A stretch of 64,000 nt of DNA, from assembly GCF_003116035.1 (NCBI RefSeq), contig NZ_LGQW01000015.1, positions 736,086 to 800,085 of the forward strand. The letters run 5' to 3'. The DNA comes from Azospirillum sp. TSH64 (GTDB lineage Bacteria; Pseudomonadota; Alphaproteobacteria; Azospirillales; Azospirillaceae). Below the pieces are notes generated by a model, which was not told where the DNA came from, ran no database searches, and worked only from the letters and a program-made list of their open reading frames with translations. A program made the position numbers and the translations under genes. Position 1 is the stretch's first letter. Every line of letters begins with the position of its first letter. Below are positions 57,086-64,000 of the stretch, piece by piece.

Positions 57086-60000
57086 ATGCATGCCTCCCCC
57101 TTTCGCAAAATTCTGGTCGCCAACCGGGGCGAGATCGCCATTCGTGTGCTGCGTGCGGCTACCGAACTCGGGATCCCGACCGTCGCCGTCTTTGCATACG
57201 AGGACCGTTTTTCACTGCACCGCTTCAAGGCGGACGAGAGCTATCGGATCGGCGAGGGCAGGGGACCCATCGAGGCTTATCTCGACATCGACGCCATCAT
57301 CGCCACCGCCGTCCGCACCGGCGCCGACGCCATCCACCCCGGCTATGGCTTCCTTTCCGAGAACCCGGACTTCGCCGACGCCTGCGCCGCGGCGGGCATC
57401 ACCTTCATCGGTCCGTCAGCCGACACCATGCGCCTGCTCGGCAACAAGGTGGCGGCGCGCACCCTTGCCGTCTCGGCCGGCGTTCCCGTCATGCCCGCAA
57501 CGGGCGCACTGCCCGACGACGTTGCCGGCGCGGCGCGCCTTGCCGCGGAAATCGGCTATCCCCTCATGCTGAAGGCAAGTTGGGGCGGCGGTGGCCGTGG
57601 CATGCGCGTCGTCGAGACGGCTGAGGACCTTCCGGATCTGGTCGCCGCCGCCCGGCGCGAGGCCCAGGCCGCTTTCGGCAACGGCGAGCTTTACCTTGAG
57701 AAGCTCGTCCGCCGCGCCCGTCACGTCGAGGTGCAGGTTATGGGCGATGCGTACGGCACGCTCGTCCACCTGTTCGAGCGCGACTGCTCCGTCCAGCGCC
57801 GCAACCAGAAGGTCGTCGAGCGCGCCCCGGCCGCCTACCTGACGGCGGTCGAGCGCGCCGCGCTGTGCGACGCCGCACTCACGCTTGCCCGCGCTGCCGG
57901 CTACCGCAACGCCGGCACCGTCGAGTTCCTGATGGACGCCGACACCGGCGCCTTCTACTTCATCGAGGTGAACCCGCGCATCCAGGTCGAGCACACCGTC
58001 ACCGAAGCGGTCACCGGCATCGACCTCGTGAAGGCGCAGATCCGCATCGCCGCCGGGGCCCGCATCGGCGATGCCGGGAGCGGGGTTCCGGCCCAGAGCG
58101 ACATCAACTTGTCGGGTCACGCCATCCAGTGCCGCATCACCACCGAGGATCCGGACAACAACTTCGTCCCCGACCACGGCCGCATCAGCCTGTACCGTGG
58201 CGCCAACGGTTTCGGCATCCGCCTGGACGGCGGCACGGCCTACTCCGGAGCGGTGGTCACTCGGCACTACGACAGCCTGCTGGAGAAGGTGGTCGCCTGG
58301 GCGCCGACCCCGGACGAGGCGATCGCCCGCATGGACCGGGCCCTGCGCGAGTTCCGCATCCGCGGCGTGACGACCAATCTCACCTTCCTTCAGGCGCTGA
58401 TCGCGCATCCGGAGTTCCGCGCCGCCACCTGCACCACGCGTTTCATCGACACCACGCCCGAGCTTTTCCGCCACCCGCCGCTCCGCGACCGCGCCAGCCG
58501 GCTGCTGACCTACATCGCCGACGTGATGGTCAATGGCCATCCCGAGCTGAAGAGCAAAGCCGTTCCCCGTCCGGCACAGCCGAAGCCGCCCGCCATGTCC
58601 GCGGACGCGCCGCCGCCGGGCCTCAAGCAGCGCCTGGAGTTGGACGGGGCCGACGCCCTGGCCCGCTGGGTGCGCGAGCAGCGCAAGGTGCTGGTGACCG
58701 ACACCACCATGCGCGATGCCCACCAGTCGCTGCTGGCCACCCGGGTTCGAAGCCACGATCTGCTCGCCGCGGCGCCGGCTTATGCCCGGCTGCTGCCGCA
58801 GCTGTTCTCGGTGGAGTGCTGGGGCGGCGCTACCTTCGACGTGGCCATGCGCTTTCTCAAGGAGGACCCGTGGGAGCGCCTCGCCGGCCTGCGGGTGGCG
58901 ATGCCGAACCAGCTGCTGCAGATGCTGCTGCGCGCGTCGAATGCGGTGGGCTACGCCAATTACCCGGACAACGTGGTGCGCCACTTCATCCAACAAGCGG
59001 CGTCGGGCGGCGTCGACGTGTTCCGCGTCTTCGACAGCCTGAACGGGGTCGAGAACATGCGCGTCGCAATCGACGCCGTTCGCGGGACCGGGGCGATCTG
59101 CGAGGCGGCCCTCTGCTACACCGGCGATCTGCTCGATCCGCGCCGGCCCAAGTACGACCTGAAATACTACGTGGCCCTCGCGAGGGAACTGGAGGCGGCG
59201 GGCGCCCACATCCTCGGCATCAAGGACATGGCCGGCCTGTGCAAGCCGGCCGCTGCCGCTCTGCTGGTGCGCACGCTGCGCGAGGAGGTCGGGCTGCCCA
59301 TCCACTTCCACACCCACGACACCTCCGGCGCCGGCGCGGCCAGCGTGCTGGCTGCGGTGGAGGCCGGGGTGGACGTGGTGGACGCCGCCATGGACAGCCT
59401 GTCGGGGTTGACGTCGCAGCCCCCCCTGGGTTCCATCGCCGCGGCGCTTGAGCATACGGCGCGCGACACCGGCCTTGACCGGCGGGCGATCACGGTGCTG
59501 TCCCAGTATTGGGAGCAGGTGCGGCGATGCTATGCGCCGTTCGAGAGTGACGTGCGTGCCGGTTCGTCGGAGGTCTATCGGCACGAAATGCCCGGCGGCC
59601 AGTACACGAACCTGCGGGAACAGGCACGCGCGCTCGGTTTGGAGGAGCGCTGGGATCAGGTGGTCGAAGCCTACGCCACGGTGAACCGGTTGTTCGGCGA
59701 CATCGTCAAGGTGACGCCGACGTCGAAGGTGGTCGGCGACATGGCGCTGATGATGGTCGCCGGCGGGCTGGGCGAGGCGGATGTGCTCGACCCGGCAAAG
59801 GAGATCGCCTTCCCCGATTCGGTGGTGCAGTTGATGCGCGGCGAGATCGGCCAGCCGCCGGGCGGCTTCCCGGACGCTTTGCAGCGCAAGGTGTTGAAGG
59901 GCGGGACGCCGCTGCCCGGCCGGCCCGGTGCGCTGATCCCGCCGGCCGACCTGGAGGCGGAGCGCGCCGCGGCGGAGCGTGCGGCAGGCCATCCGGTCGA

Positions 60001-60532
60001 TGACCGCCAACTCGCCTCATACCTCATGTACCCGACTGTGTTCACCGACTACGCCAGGCACCGCGCGGTTTATGGTGACGTCGGCGTGCTCCCCACCCCG
60101 GTATTCTTCCACGGGCTGGTGCAGGGCGAGGAGGTGTCGCTGTCTCTGGAAGCGGGCAAGACGCTGGTGGTGCGTTACCTGGCGATCGGGGAGGCCGACG
60201 AAGCCGGGCAGCGTGCAGTGTTCTTCGAACTGAACGGGCAGCCGCGCACGATCGAGGTACAGGACCGCTCGGTAACACCGGCGCGGGCTGGACTGACCAG
60301 GGCGGAGAACGGCAACCCCGCCCATATCGGGGCGCCGATGCCTGGGCTGATCACCGGGATCCTGATCCGGCCGGGCCAGCGGGTCGAAGCCGGCGACGCG
60401 CTGATGTCGCTGGAAGCGATGAAGATGGAGACCATTGTGCGCGCCGATCGCCCCGGTACGGTCGAGCGCATCGTGATCGAGCAGGGATGGAGTGTCGAGA
60501 CCAAGGATCTGCTCGTTGTGGTATCCGATTGA
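57086..60532 (+). CDS. pyc: Pyruvate carboxylase
   Basis: A 1148-residue single-chain enzyme of standard length. The biotin carboxylase domain covers about 1-460 (KILVANRGEIAIRVLRA, then KASWGGGGRGMRVV and EVNPRIQVEHTVTE). The carboxyltransferase domain starts near 535 (DTTMRDAHQSLLATRVRSHD), with the metal-site His pair in PIHFHTHDTSG near 740. The biotinyl domain ends the protein, with Lys1113 in SLEAMKMET. It makes oxaloacetate from pyruvate and bicarbonate. The start at 57086 is chosen on family alignment; the ribosome site is weak. It probably replenishes the TCA cycle when growth substrates yield acetyl-CoA and pyruvate. Confidence 0.96.
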   Translation: MHASPFRKILVANRGEIAIRVLRAATELGIPTVAVFAYEDRFSLHRFKADESYRIGEGRGPIEAYLDIDAIIATAVRTGADAIHPGYGFLSENPDFADACAAAGITFIGPSADTMRLLGNKVAARTLAVSAGVPVMPATGALPDDVAGAARLAAEIGYPLMLKASWGGGGRGMRVVETAEDLPDLVAAARREAQAAFGNGELYLEKLVRRARHVEVQVMGDAYGTLVHLFERDCSVQRRNQKVVERAPAAYLTAVERAALCDAALTLARAAGYRNAGTVEFLMDADTGAFYFIEVNPRIQVEHTVTEAVTGIDLVKAQIRIAAGARIGDAGSGVPAQSDINLSGHAIQCRITTEDPDNNFVPDHGRISLYRGANGFGIRLDGGTAYSGAVVTRHYDSLLEKVVAWAPTPDEAIARMDRALREFRIRGVTTNLTFLQALIAHPEFRAATCTTRFIDTTPELFRHPPLRDRASRLLTYIADVMVNGHPELKSKAVPRPAQPKPPAMSADAPPPGLKQRLELDGADALARWVREQRKVLVTDTTMRDAHQSLLATRVRSHDLLAAAPAYARLLPQLFSVECWGGATFDVAMRFLKEDPWERLAGLRVAMPNQLLQMLLRASNAVGYANYPDNVVRHFIQQAASGGVDVFRVFDSLNGVENMRVAIDAVRGTGAICEAALCYTGDLLDPRRPKYDLKYYVALARELEAAGAHILGIKDMAGLCKPAAAALLVRTLREEVGLPIHFHTHDTSGAGAASVLAAVEAGVDVVDAAMDSLSGLTSQPPLGSIAAALEHTARDTGLDRRAITVLSQYWEQVRRCYAPFESDVRAGSSEVYRHEMPGGQYTNLREQARALGLEERWDQVVEAYATVNRLFGDIVKVTPTSKVVGDMALMMVAGGLGEADVLDPAKEIAFPDSVVQLMRGEIGQPPGGFPDALQRKVLKGGTPLPGRPGALIPPADLEAERAAAERAAGHPVDDRQLASYLMYPTVFTDYARHRAVYGDVGVLPTPVFFHGLVQGEEVSLSLEAGKTLVVRYLAIGEADEAGQRAVFFELNGQPRTIEVQDRSVTPARAGLTRAENGNPAHIGAPMPGLITGILIRPGQRVEAGDALMSLEAMKMETIVRADRPGTVERIVIEQGWSVETKDLLVVVSD

Positions 60533-60555
60533 AGGGGAACTGAACCGCACTAGTA

Positions 60556-60759
60556 CTACAGCCGGTCTCTATCGGTTTGTGTTCGGCGTTTCCAATGAGA
60601 CCAGCGTGTCCGCTGTTGATGTCGTCTTCGCCATATGGACCAAGCGACAGCGACGGTGGGGAGGAGTTGCCGGCCGGCCAAGGCTGCCAGGAGGGTGCGG
60701 ATCTCGGGCACGGTCAGGGGGAGAAGGTCGGCGGTCAGGTCGAGCCGGTCCTCTCCCCT
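60556..60759 (-). pseudogene. C-terminal remnant of a DDE transposase (IS701/IS4-like)
   Basis: The minus-strand frame reads LPLTVPEIRTLLAALAGRQL and AVAWSIWRRRHQQRTRWSH before its stop. This arginine-rich tail is typical of IS701/IS4-type transposases. The catalytic core is missing. It lies in the same open frame as the recombinase tail upstream, joined by unrelated sequence, so it is a composite of fragments. Confidence 0.5.
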
Positions 60760-60798
60760 CAATGGCCGTCGTGCGCACGACGGTGAGGAAGGCCAAAT

Positions 60799-60993
60799 CC
60801 TGCCCCCCGCAACCACCGACACTTGACGCCCCGGTTCGAATGAGCCGGGGCGTTCGTGCGTCTGGGAATTGCGCATCTGAGCAGCGCCTTCGCAGACCGC
60901 CAGGACGCCGGCCAGCTCGCCGTGCAAGTCCGCATCCAGCCCCATACCGGCAGGGGAGGGCGTCAGGACGACGCGGTCGATCATGATCCGCAC
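60799..60993 (-). pseudogene. C-terminal remnant of a site-specific recombinase
   Basis: The minus-strand frame reads MIDRVVLTPSPAGMGLDADL then HGELAGVLAVCEGAAQ, the tail seen on large serine recombinases after the zinc-ribbon region. No catalytic domain is present. It resembles the fragment at 14177-14333, so the flanks of the island carry related debris. Confidence 0.5.
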
Positions 60994-61067
60994 GACGTCG
61001 GTGCAAAAAGGTCGGACTGGTGGCGGTCTGGAGGGCGAGCAGGTATAGAAGCGGCCCGCTGGAGCTG

Positions 61068-61713
61068 ATGCCGTACAAGGTCAATGAGCCCCGCCGCCAT
61101 AAGATCCCGAAGGCCCGGTACCGTGTGGAGAACTGGGCGGCCTACGATGAGGCGCTGCGCCGGCGGGGCGAGTGGCACCTGGAGAAGCATGGCGGCACCG
61201 CGCGCCGATGCTGGAGCAATTTGCACCTGGCCGTCGCTCCCGCCACCGGCGAGATCCTCGCCTCGGCGTTGACGGGCAACGAGGAGGGAGACGCCCCACT
61301 GGTCGGTCCGTTGCTCGACCAAGTCACAAGGCCCTATCGGCGCGGTCCTGGCGGACGGCGCCTACGACGGCGAGCCCGTCTATCGTGCTGTCGCCGCCCA
61401 CACACCCGACGCCGAGGTGATCATCCCGCCGCGCGCGACCGCCGTGGTGAGCGACACCGCCGAGAGCGCGCCAACCCGGCGCGACCGCCACATCCTGATG
61501 ATCAAGGAGCGTGGTCGGCTGGGCTGGCAGTGAGCTGTCCAATACGGCAGGGGATCGTTGGTCGAGGCGGCGATGCTTCGGTACAAGGTTTTGATCGGAC
61601 ACAGCCTGCGCGCCCGCACTCTGCCCGCACAAAAAGCCGAAGCCAAGGCCGCCTGCGCCGTCATCAATCGTATGACCAGCCTCGGCATGCCAACCTCCCG
61701 GAAGGTCGCCTGA
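61068..61713 (+). pseudogene. Disrupted IS5-family transposase
   Basis: The reading frame begins MPYKVNEPRRHKIPKARYRV, jumps straight to EKHGGTARRCWSNLHLAV (most of the N-terminal catalytic half is deleted), and continues to LLDQV near 61320. A frameshift follows. The next frame reads LADGAYDGEPVYRAVAAHTP, then RRDRHILMIKERGRLGWQ, a TGA stop at 61531-61533, and SLVEAAMLRYKVLIGHSLRA to the final TGA at 61711-61713. This order matches IS5/IS1031-type transposases with three inactivating lesions. Confidence 0.85.
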
Positions 61714-61779
61714 TCTCCATCGCCTCTGGGCGAAATCCGTCAGCAAACAGAGTTCTGCACCAAAGTCCGGCCGCCCCAT

Positions 61780-63093
61780 TCATGCCGTCATCATGCCGGG
61801 ATCCACCGCTGGGGCCATCGCCTCGGCCATTGCCAGCAGGTTGGCGTCGGCGAAGCGCGGCGCCACGAACTGCACCCCAACCGGCAACCCATTGGGGCCC
61901 TGCGTGCAGGGCACGGCCACACAGGGCGCGTGCAGCACGGTCCAGATGCCGTTGAAGATGTGGTCGCCGGTGGTGTGCAGTCCCTTGGGCGCCTCGCCGG
62001 GAGCCGCCGGGGTCAGGATCACGTCGATCCCCTCGAACAGCCCGGCGAAGCGGGCGCGGCATAGCCCGGCGACGTCGTAGGCCTCGGTCAGGGTCCGTGT
62101 CGTGATCCCCCGATTGTGCTCGCAATGGTCGGCCAGTTCGGGATGCAGCCGGTGGCGGTCGCTGAGGTGCAGGTCGAGAAAGGACGCGCGCCCCTCGCCG
62201 CGGCGGATGACGTCCTGCACTTCGGCCAGGGTGGCGAACTCCTCGGGCAGTTCGAAGGGCACGACGATGGCGCCGGCCTGTTCCAGCCGCGATGCCGCCA
62301 GATGGAGCGCCGCTTCGCCGGCCGGCTCGATGGACGACCACACCGGCGAGCGGCACAGCCCGACCCGCAGTCCGGCCAGCGGCACCGGTGCGGTCGTTCC
62401 CATTCCCTCCAGACGGTAGGCTTCCGCCATCAGCGCGAGATCGGCGACCGAACGGCCGTACCAGCCTATGGTGTCGAGCGACACCGCGTAATGCTTGATC
62501 CCCTCGCGGCTGACCGCACCCCAGGTCGGCTTCATGCCGTAGATGCCGTTGAAGGACGCCGGGCGGATGTGGGACCCGCCAGTCTGGGTGCCGAAGGCGA
62601 GCGGCACATGGCGGTCGCCCACCGCCGCTCCCGAGCCGGAAGAGGAGCCGCCTGGCGTGTGGTCGGGGTTGAGCGGGTTGCGGGTCGCCGCCTTGCGCCC
62701 ACCCGACGCGAATTCCACCGTGTCGGTCTTGCCCAGCAGAATGCCGCCCGCGCTGCGCGCGATGGCGACGCAGGCGGCGTCGCGGCCCGGCCGATGCCCC
62801 TGGAAGATCGGTGAGTTGTGGGTGGTCGGCATATCGGCGGTGTCGATCACGTCCTTGACGCCGAAGGGCAGGCCGTGCAGCGGGCCAACGGCCGACGGGG
62901 CGGCGACGAAGCGCTTGTCGGCCTCGCGGGCGGCGGCAAGCGACAGGGCGGGGTCGAGGTGAATCCAGGCACGGATCCCGGGGTCGCGCGCATCGATCCG
63001 CTCCAGGCAAGAGCGCACCAGCGACTCGCTGGTCAGCCGACCCTCGCGGATCGACCGGGCGGCCTCGCTGGCCGAAAGTTCATAGGGTTCCAT
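61780..63093 (-). CDS. Amidase signature family enzyme
   Basis: A 437-residue amidase. The Ser-cisSer-Lys triad is present: Lys in GLPFGVKDVID near residue 79, the cis-Ser in TPGGSSSGSGAAV near 152 and the nucleophile in TQTGGSHIRPASF near 173. It hydrolyses an amide, urea-type or nitrile-derived substrate. AAGGAAG precedes the ATG. The other amidase gene ends 51 bp upstream on the same strand, so the two are probably one operon. Substrate unknown; a link with the island is not shown. Confidence 0.92.
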   Translation of the reverse strand: MEPYELSASEAARSIREGRLTSESLVRSCLERIDARDPGIRAWIHLDPALSLAAAREADKRFVAAPSAVGPLHGLPFGVKDVIDTADMPTTHNSPIFQGHRPGRDAACVAIARSAGGILLGKTDTVEFASGGRKAATRNPLNPDHTPGGSSSGSGAAVGDRHVPLAFGTQTGGSHIRPASFNGIYGMKPTWGAVSREGIKHYAVSLDTIGWYGRSVADLALMAEAYRLEGMGTTAPVPLAGLRVGLCRSPVWSSIEPAGEAALHLAASRLEQAGAIVVPFELPEEFATLAEVQDVIRRGEGRASFLDLHLSDRHRLHPELADHCEHNRGITTRTLTEAYDVAGLCRARFAGLFEGIDVILTPAAPGEAPKGLHTTGDHIFNGIWTVLHAPCVAVPCTQGPNGLPVGVQFVAPRFADANLLAMAEAMAPAVDPGMMTA

Positions 63094-63144
63094 GACGTGC
63101 TTCCTTCGGTGCAGAGGGAGAGGGCGCAGGGGAGGCGAGGGCGA

Positions 63145-64000
63145 TCAGGGCGCCGGGCGCCGGCGGTGATGGTCGGTGGCGGCCTGGAAGGCGACGCCAG
63201 CGCGGAAGACCAGCGGTTCTTCGAACCAACGGCCGACGATCTGCATTCCGACCGGCAAGCCATGCGCGCCGAAGCCGCAGGGCACTGTCATCGCCGGCAG
63301 GCCGAGCGCGCCGAAGCCATAGGTGAAGCGGCTGACCGCCTTGGTCGCTTCGATCATGTCGGCGGCGTCGGCGATGGCCGGGGCGACGATGGGGGTCGTC
63401 GGCGTCACGATCAGATCGACCCGCTCGAACAACGCCCGGAACCGCAGCTTCCAGGCGGCCAGCCAGCGCCGGGATTCGGCGTATTGCACGCCGCTGACCG
63501 GCAGGCCGAGCCTCAGGCGGCGCAGGACCTCCGGGCCGATGGCCTCGGGCGCGGTTTCGATCCTGTCCAGGTGGTATTGGGCCATGTCGGCGACCAGCAG
63601 CGAGAAGCCGGTGCGGGCCTGGGCCACCTCGGCGTCCTCGACGGTGACATCGACCAGCGTGGCCCCGGCCCGCTCCAGCACTGCCAGCGCCTCGCGCAGC
63701 CGTTCGGCCACCGCCGGCTGGAGCCCCTCGAAATAGAAGTTGCGCGGCACGCCGACGCGCACTCCGGCAATTCCGTCGCGCAGCGTCGGCAGGAAATTGC
63801 CGAGCGGCGCATCCACCGAATTGGGATCCTCCGGGTCATAGCCGGCGATGGCCGCGAAGGCGCGGGCCACGTCGGACACCGAATAAGCCAGCGGGCCGAT
63901 GGTGTCGAAATCGACGCTGCACGCGATCGAGCCGGTGTTCGGCACCCGCCCGACGCTGGGCCGCAGCCCCGTCACGCCGCACAGTGCGGCGGGAAAGCGG
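63145..64000 (-). CDS. Amidase signature family enzyme (5' end cut by window edge)
   Basis: The last 284 or so residues of a second amidase. The visible part begins RFPAALCGVTGLRPSVGRVP, the region just after the catalytic Ser. It continues with DFDTIGPLAYSVSDVARAFA and ends with LPAMTVPCGFGAHGLPVGMQ and IVGRWFEEPLVFRAG. The catalytic Lys and Ser residues lie outside the window to the right. It is from a different branch than the downstream amidase (GatA-like C-terminal spacing). Confidence 0.88.
   Translation of the reverse strand, partial: RFPAALCGVTGLRPSVGRVPNTGSIACSVDFDTIGPLAYSVSDVARAFAAIAGYDPEDPNSVDAPLGNFLPTLRDGIAGVRVGVPRNFYFEGLQPAVAERLREALAVLERAGATLVDVTVEDAEVAQARTGFSLLVADMAQYHLDRIETAPEAIGPEVLRRLRLGLPVSGVQYAESRRWLAAWKLRFRALFERVDLIVTPTTPIVAPAIADAADMIEATKAVSRFTYGFGALGLPAMTVPCGFGAHGLPVGMQIVGRWFEEPLVFRAGVAFQAATDHHRRRPAP

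Larger units (their letters stand above)
60533..61779. other. Mosaic of insertion-sequence and recombinase debris
   Basis: About 1.25 kb with no intact gene. It carries a DDE transposase tail (60556-60759), a recombinase tail (60799-60993) and a disrupted IS5-type transposase (61068-61713), each broken. I did not find intact terminal inverted repeats or a target duplication. Confidence 0.7.

Noticed and set aside
61046..61062. TATAGAAGCGGC near 61046 resembling the left half of site D
   Set aside because: The right arm CTAT is absent and it lies within insertion-sequence debris.
61020..61955. Continuous plus-strand frame over the IS5-type region
   Set aside because: After about 61325 the frame leaves the transposase sequence and becomes an arginine-rich shadow; the true continuation lies in another frame with a stop.

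Overview
The window is GC-rich DNA with tight gene packing, 4-14 nt gene overlaps and strong AGGAGG-type ribosome sites. Together with the protein families present (Tat-exported molybdenum hydroxylase, ETF/ETF-QO, several LysR regulators, two Liv-type transporters), this suggests a free-living or plant-associated alphaproteobacterium, most like Azospirillum or a related Rhodospirillales genus. That placement is inference from family resemblance. No rRNA, tRNA, CRISPR array or replication origin was seen.

Region 1 (1-13.4 kb). At the left edge, on the minus strand, lie bufA1 and a truncated bufB, a bufferin (DUF2282/DUF692) metal-buffering pair. Divergent from them is an OxyR-like LysR gene with Cys197. 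A seven-gene minus-strand operon then runs from 13049 down to 1829: SDR, aquaporin, GMC oxidoreductase, exported VOC protein, double-DoxX/NDH-2 fusion, glycogen-debranching-type enzyme and MGH1-like glucosidase. It ends in a strong hairpin. A 57-residue membrane protein gene precedes it. Nearly identical CATAG-N7-CTATG palindromes lie upstream of the LysR gene and upstream of the operon.

Region 2 (13.4-18.5 kb). A gene-poor 1.3-kb stretch holds a decayed recombinase tail. It is followed by a two-subunit molybdenum hydroxylase (isoquinoline 1-oxidoreductase type) divergent from its probable LysR regulator, with a perfect palindrome between them.

Region 3 (18.8-50.2 kb) is the main feature: a catabolic island for an unidentified organic acid. 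It has two periplasmic binding proteins, two complete Liv-type ABC transporters, a chemoreceptor, two CoA-activation routes (CaiB-type transferase and acyl-CoA synthetase), a full beta-oxidation set (two acyl-CoA dehydrogenases, crotonase, MaoC hydratase, four SDRs counting one in region 1, thiolase, CoA-transferase), two cupins, an Old Yellow Enzyme and an FAD oxidoreductase. An IclR-type and a NAC-like LysR regulator are divergently placed at 23 kb. Every downstream operon is preceded by ATAG-N7-CTAT, matching the ATA-N9-TAT consensus known for NAC, so one regulator may control the whole island.

Region 4 (50.5-60.5 kb). ETF-QO, an acyl-CoA dehydrogenase, a mesaconyl-C4-CoA-hydratase-like MaoC protein, a CitE-like lyase, EtfBA and pyruvate carboxylase form a plausible module. 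It would finish a branched C5-dicarboxyl-CoA to acetyl-CoA plus pyruvate, carry the electrons to ubiquinone and refill oxaloacetate.

Region 5 (60.5-64 kb). A mosaic of broken insertion-sequence and recombinase fragments is followed by two amidase-signature genes, the second cut by the window edge.
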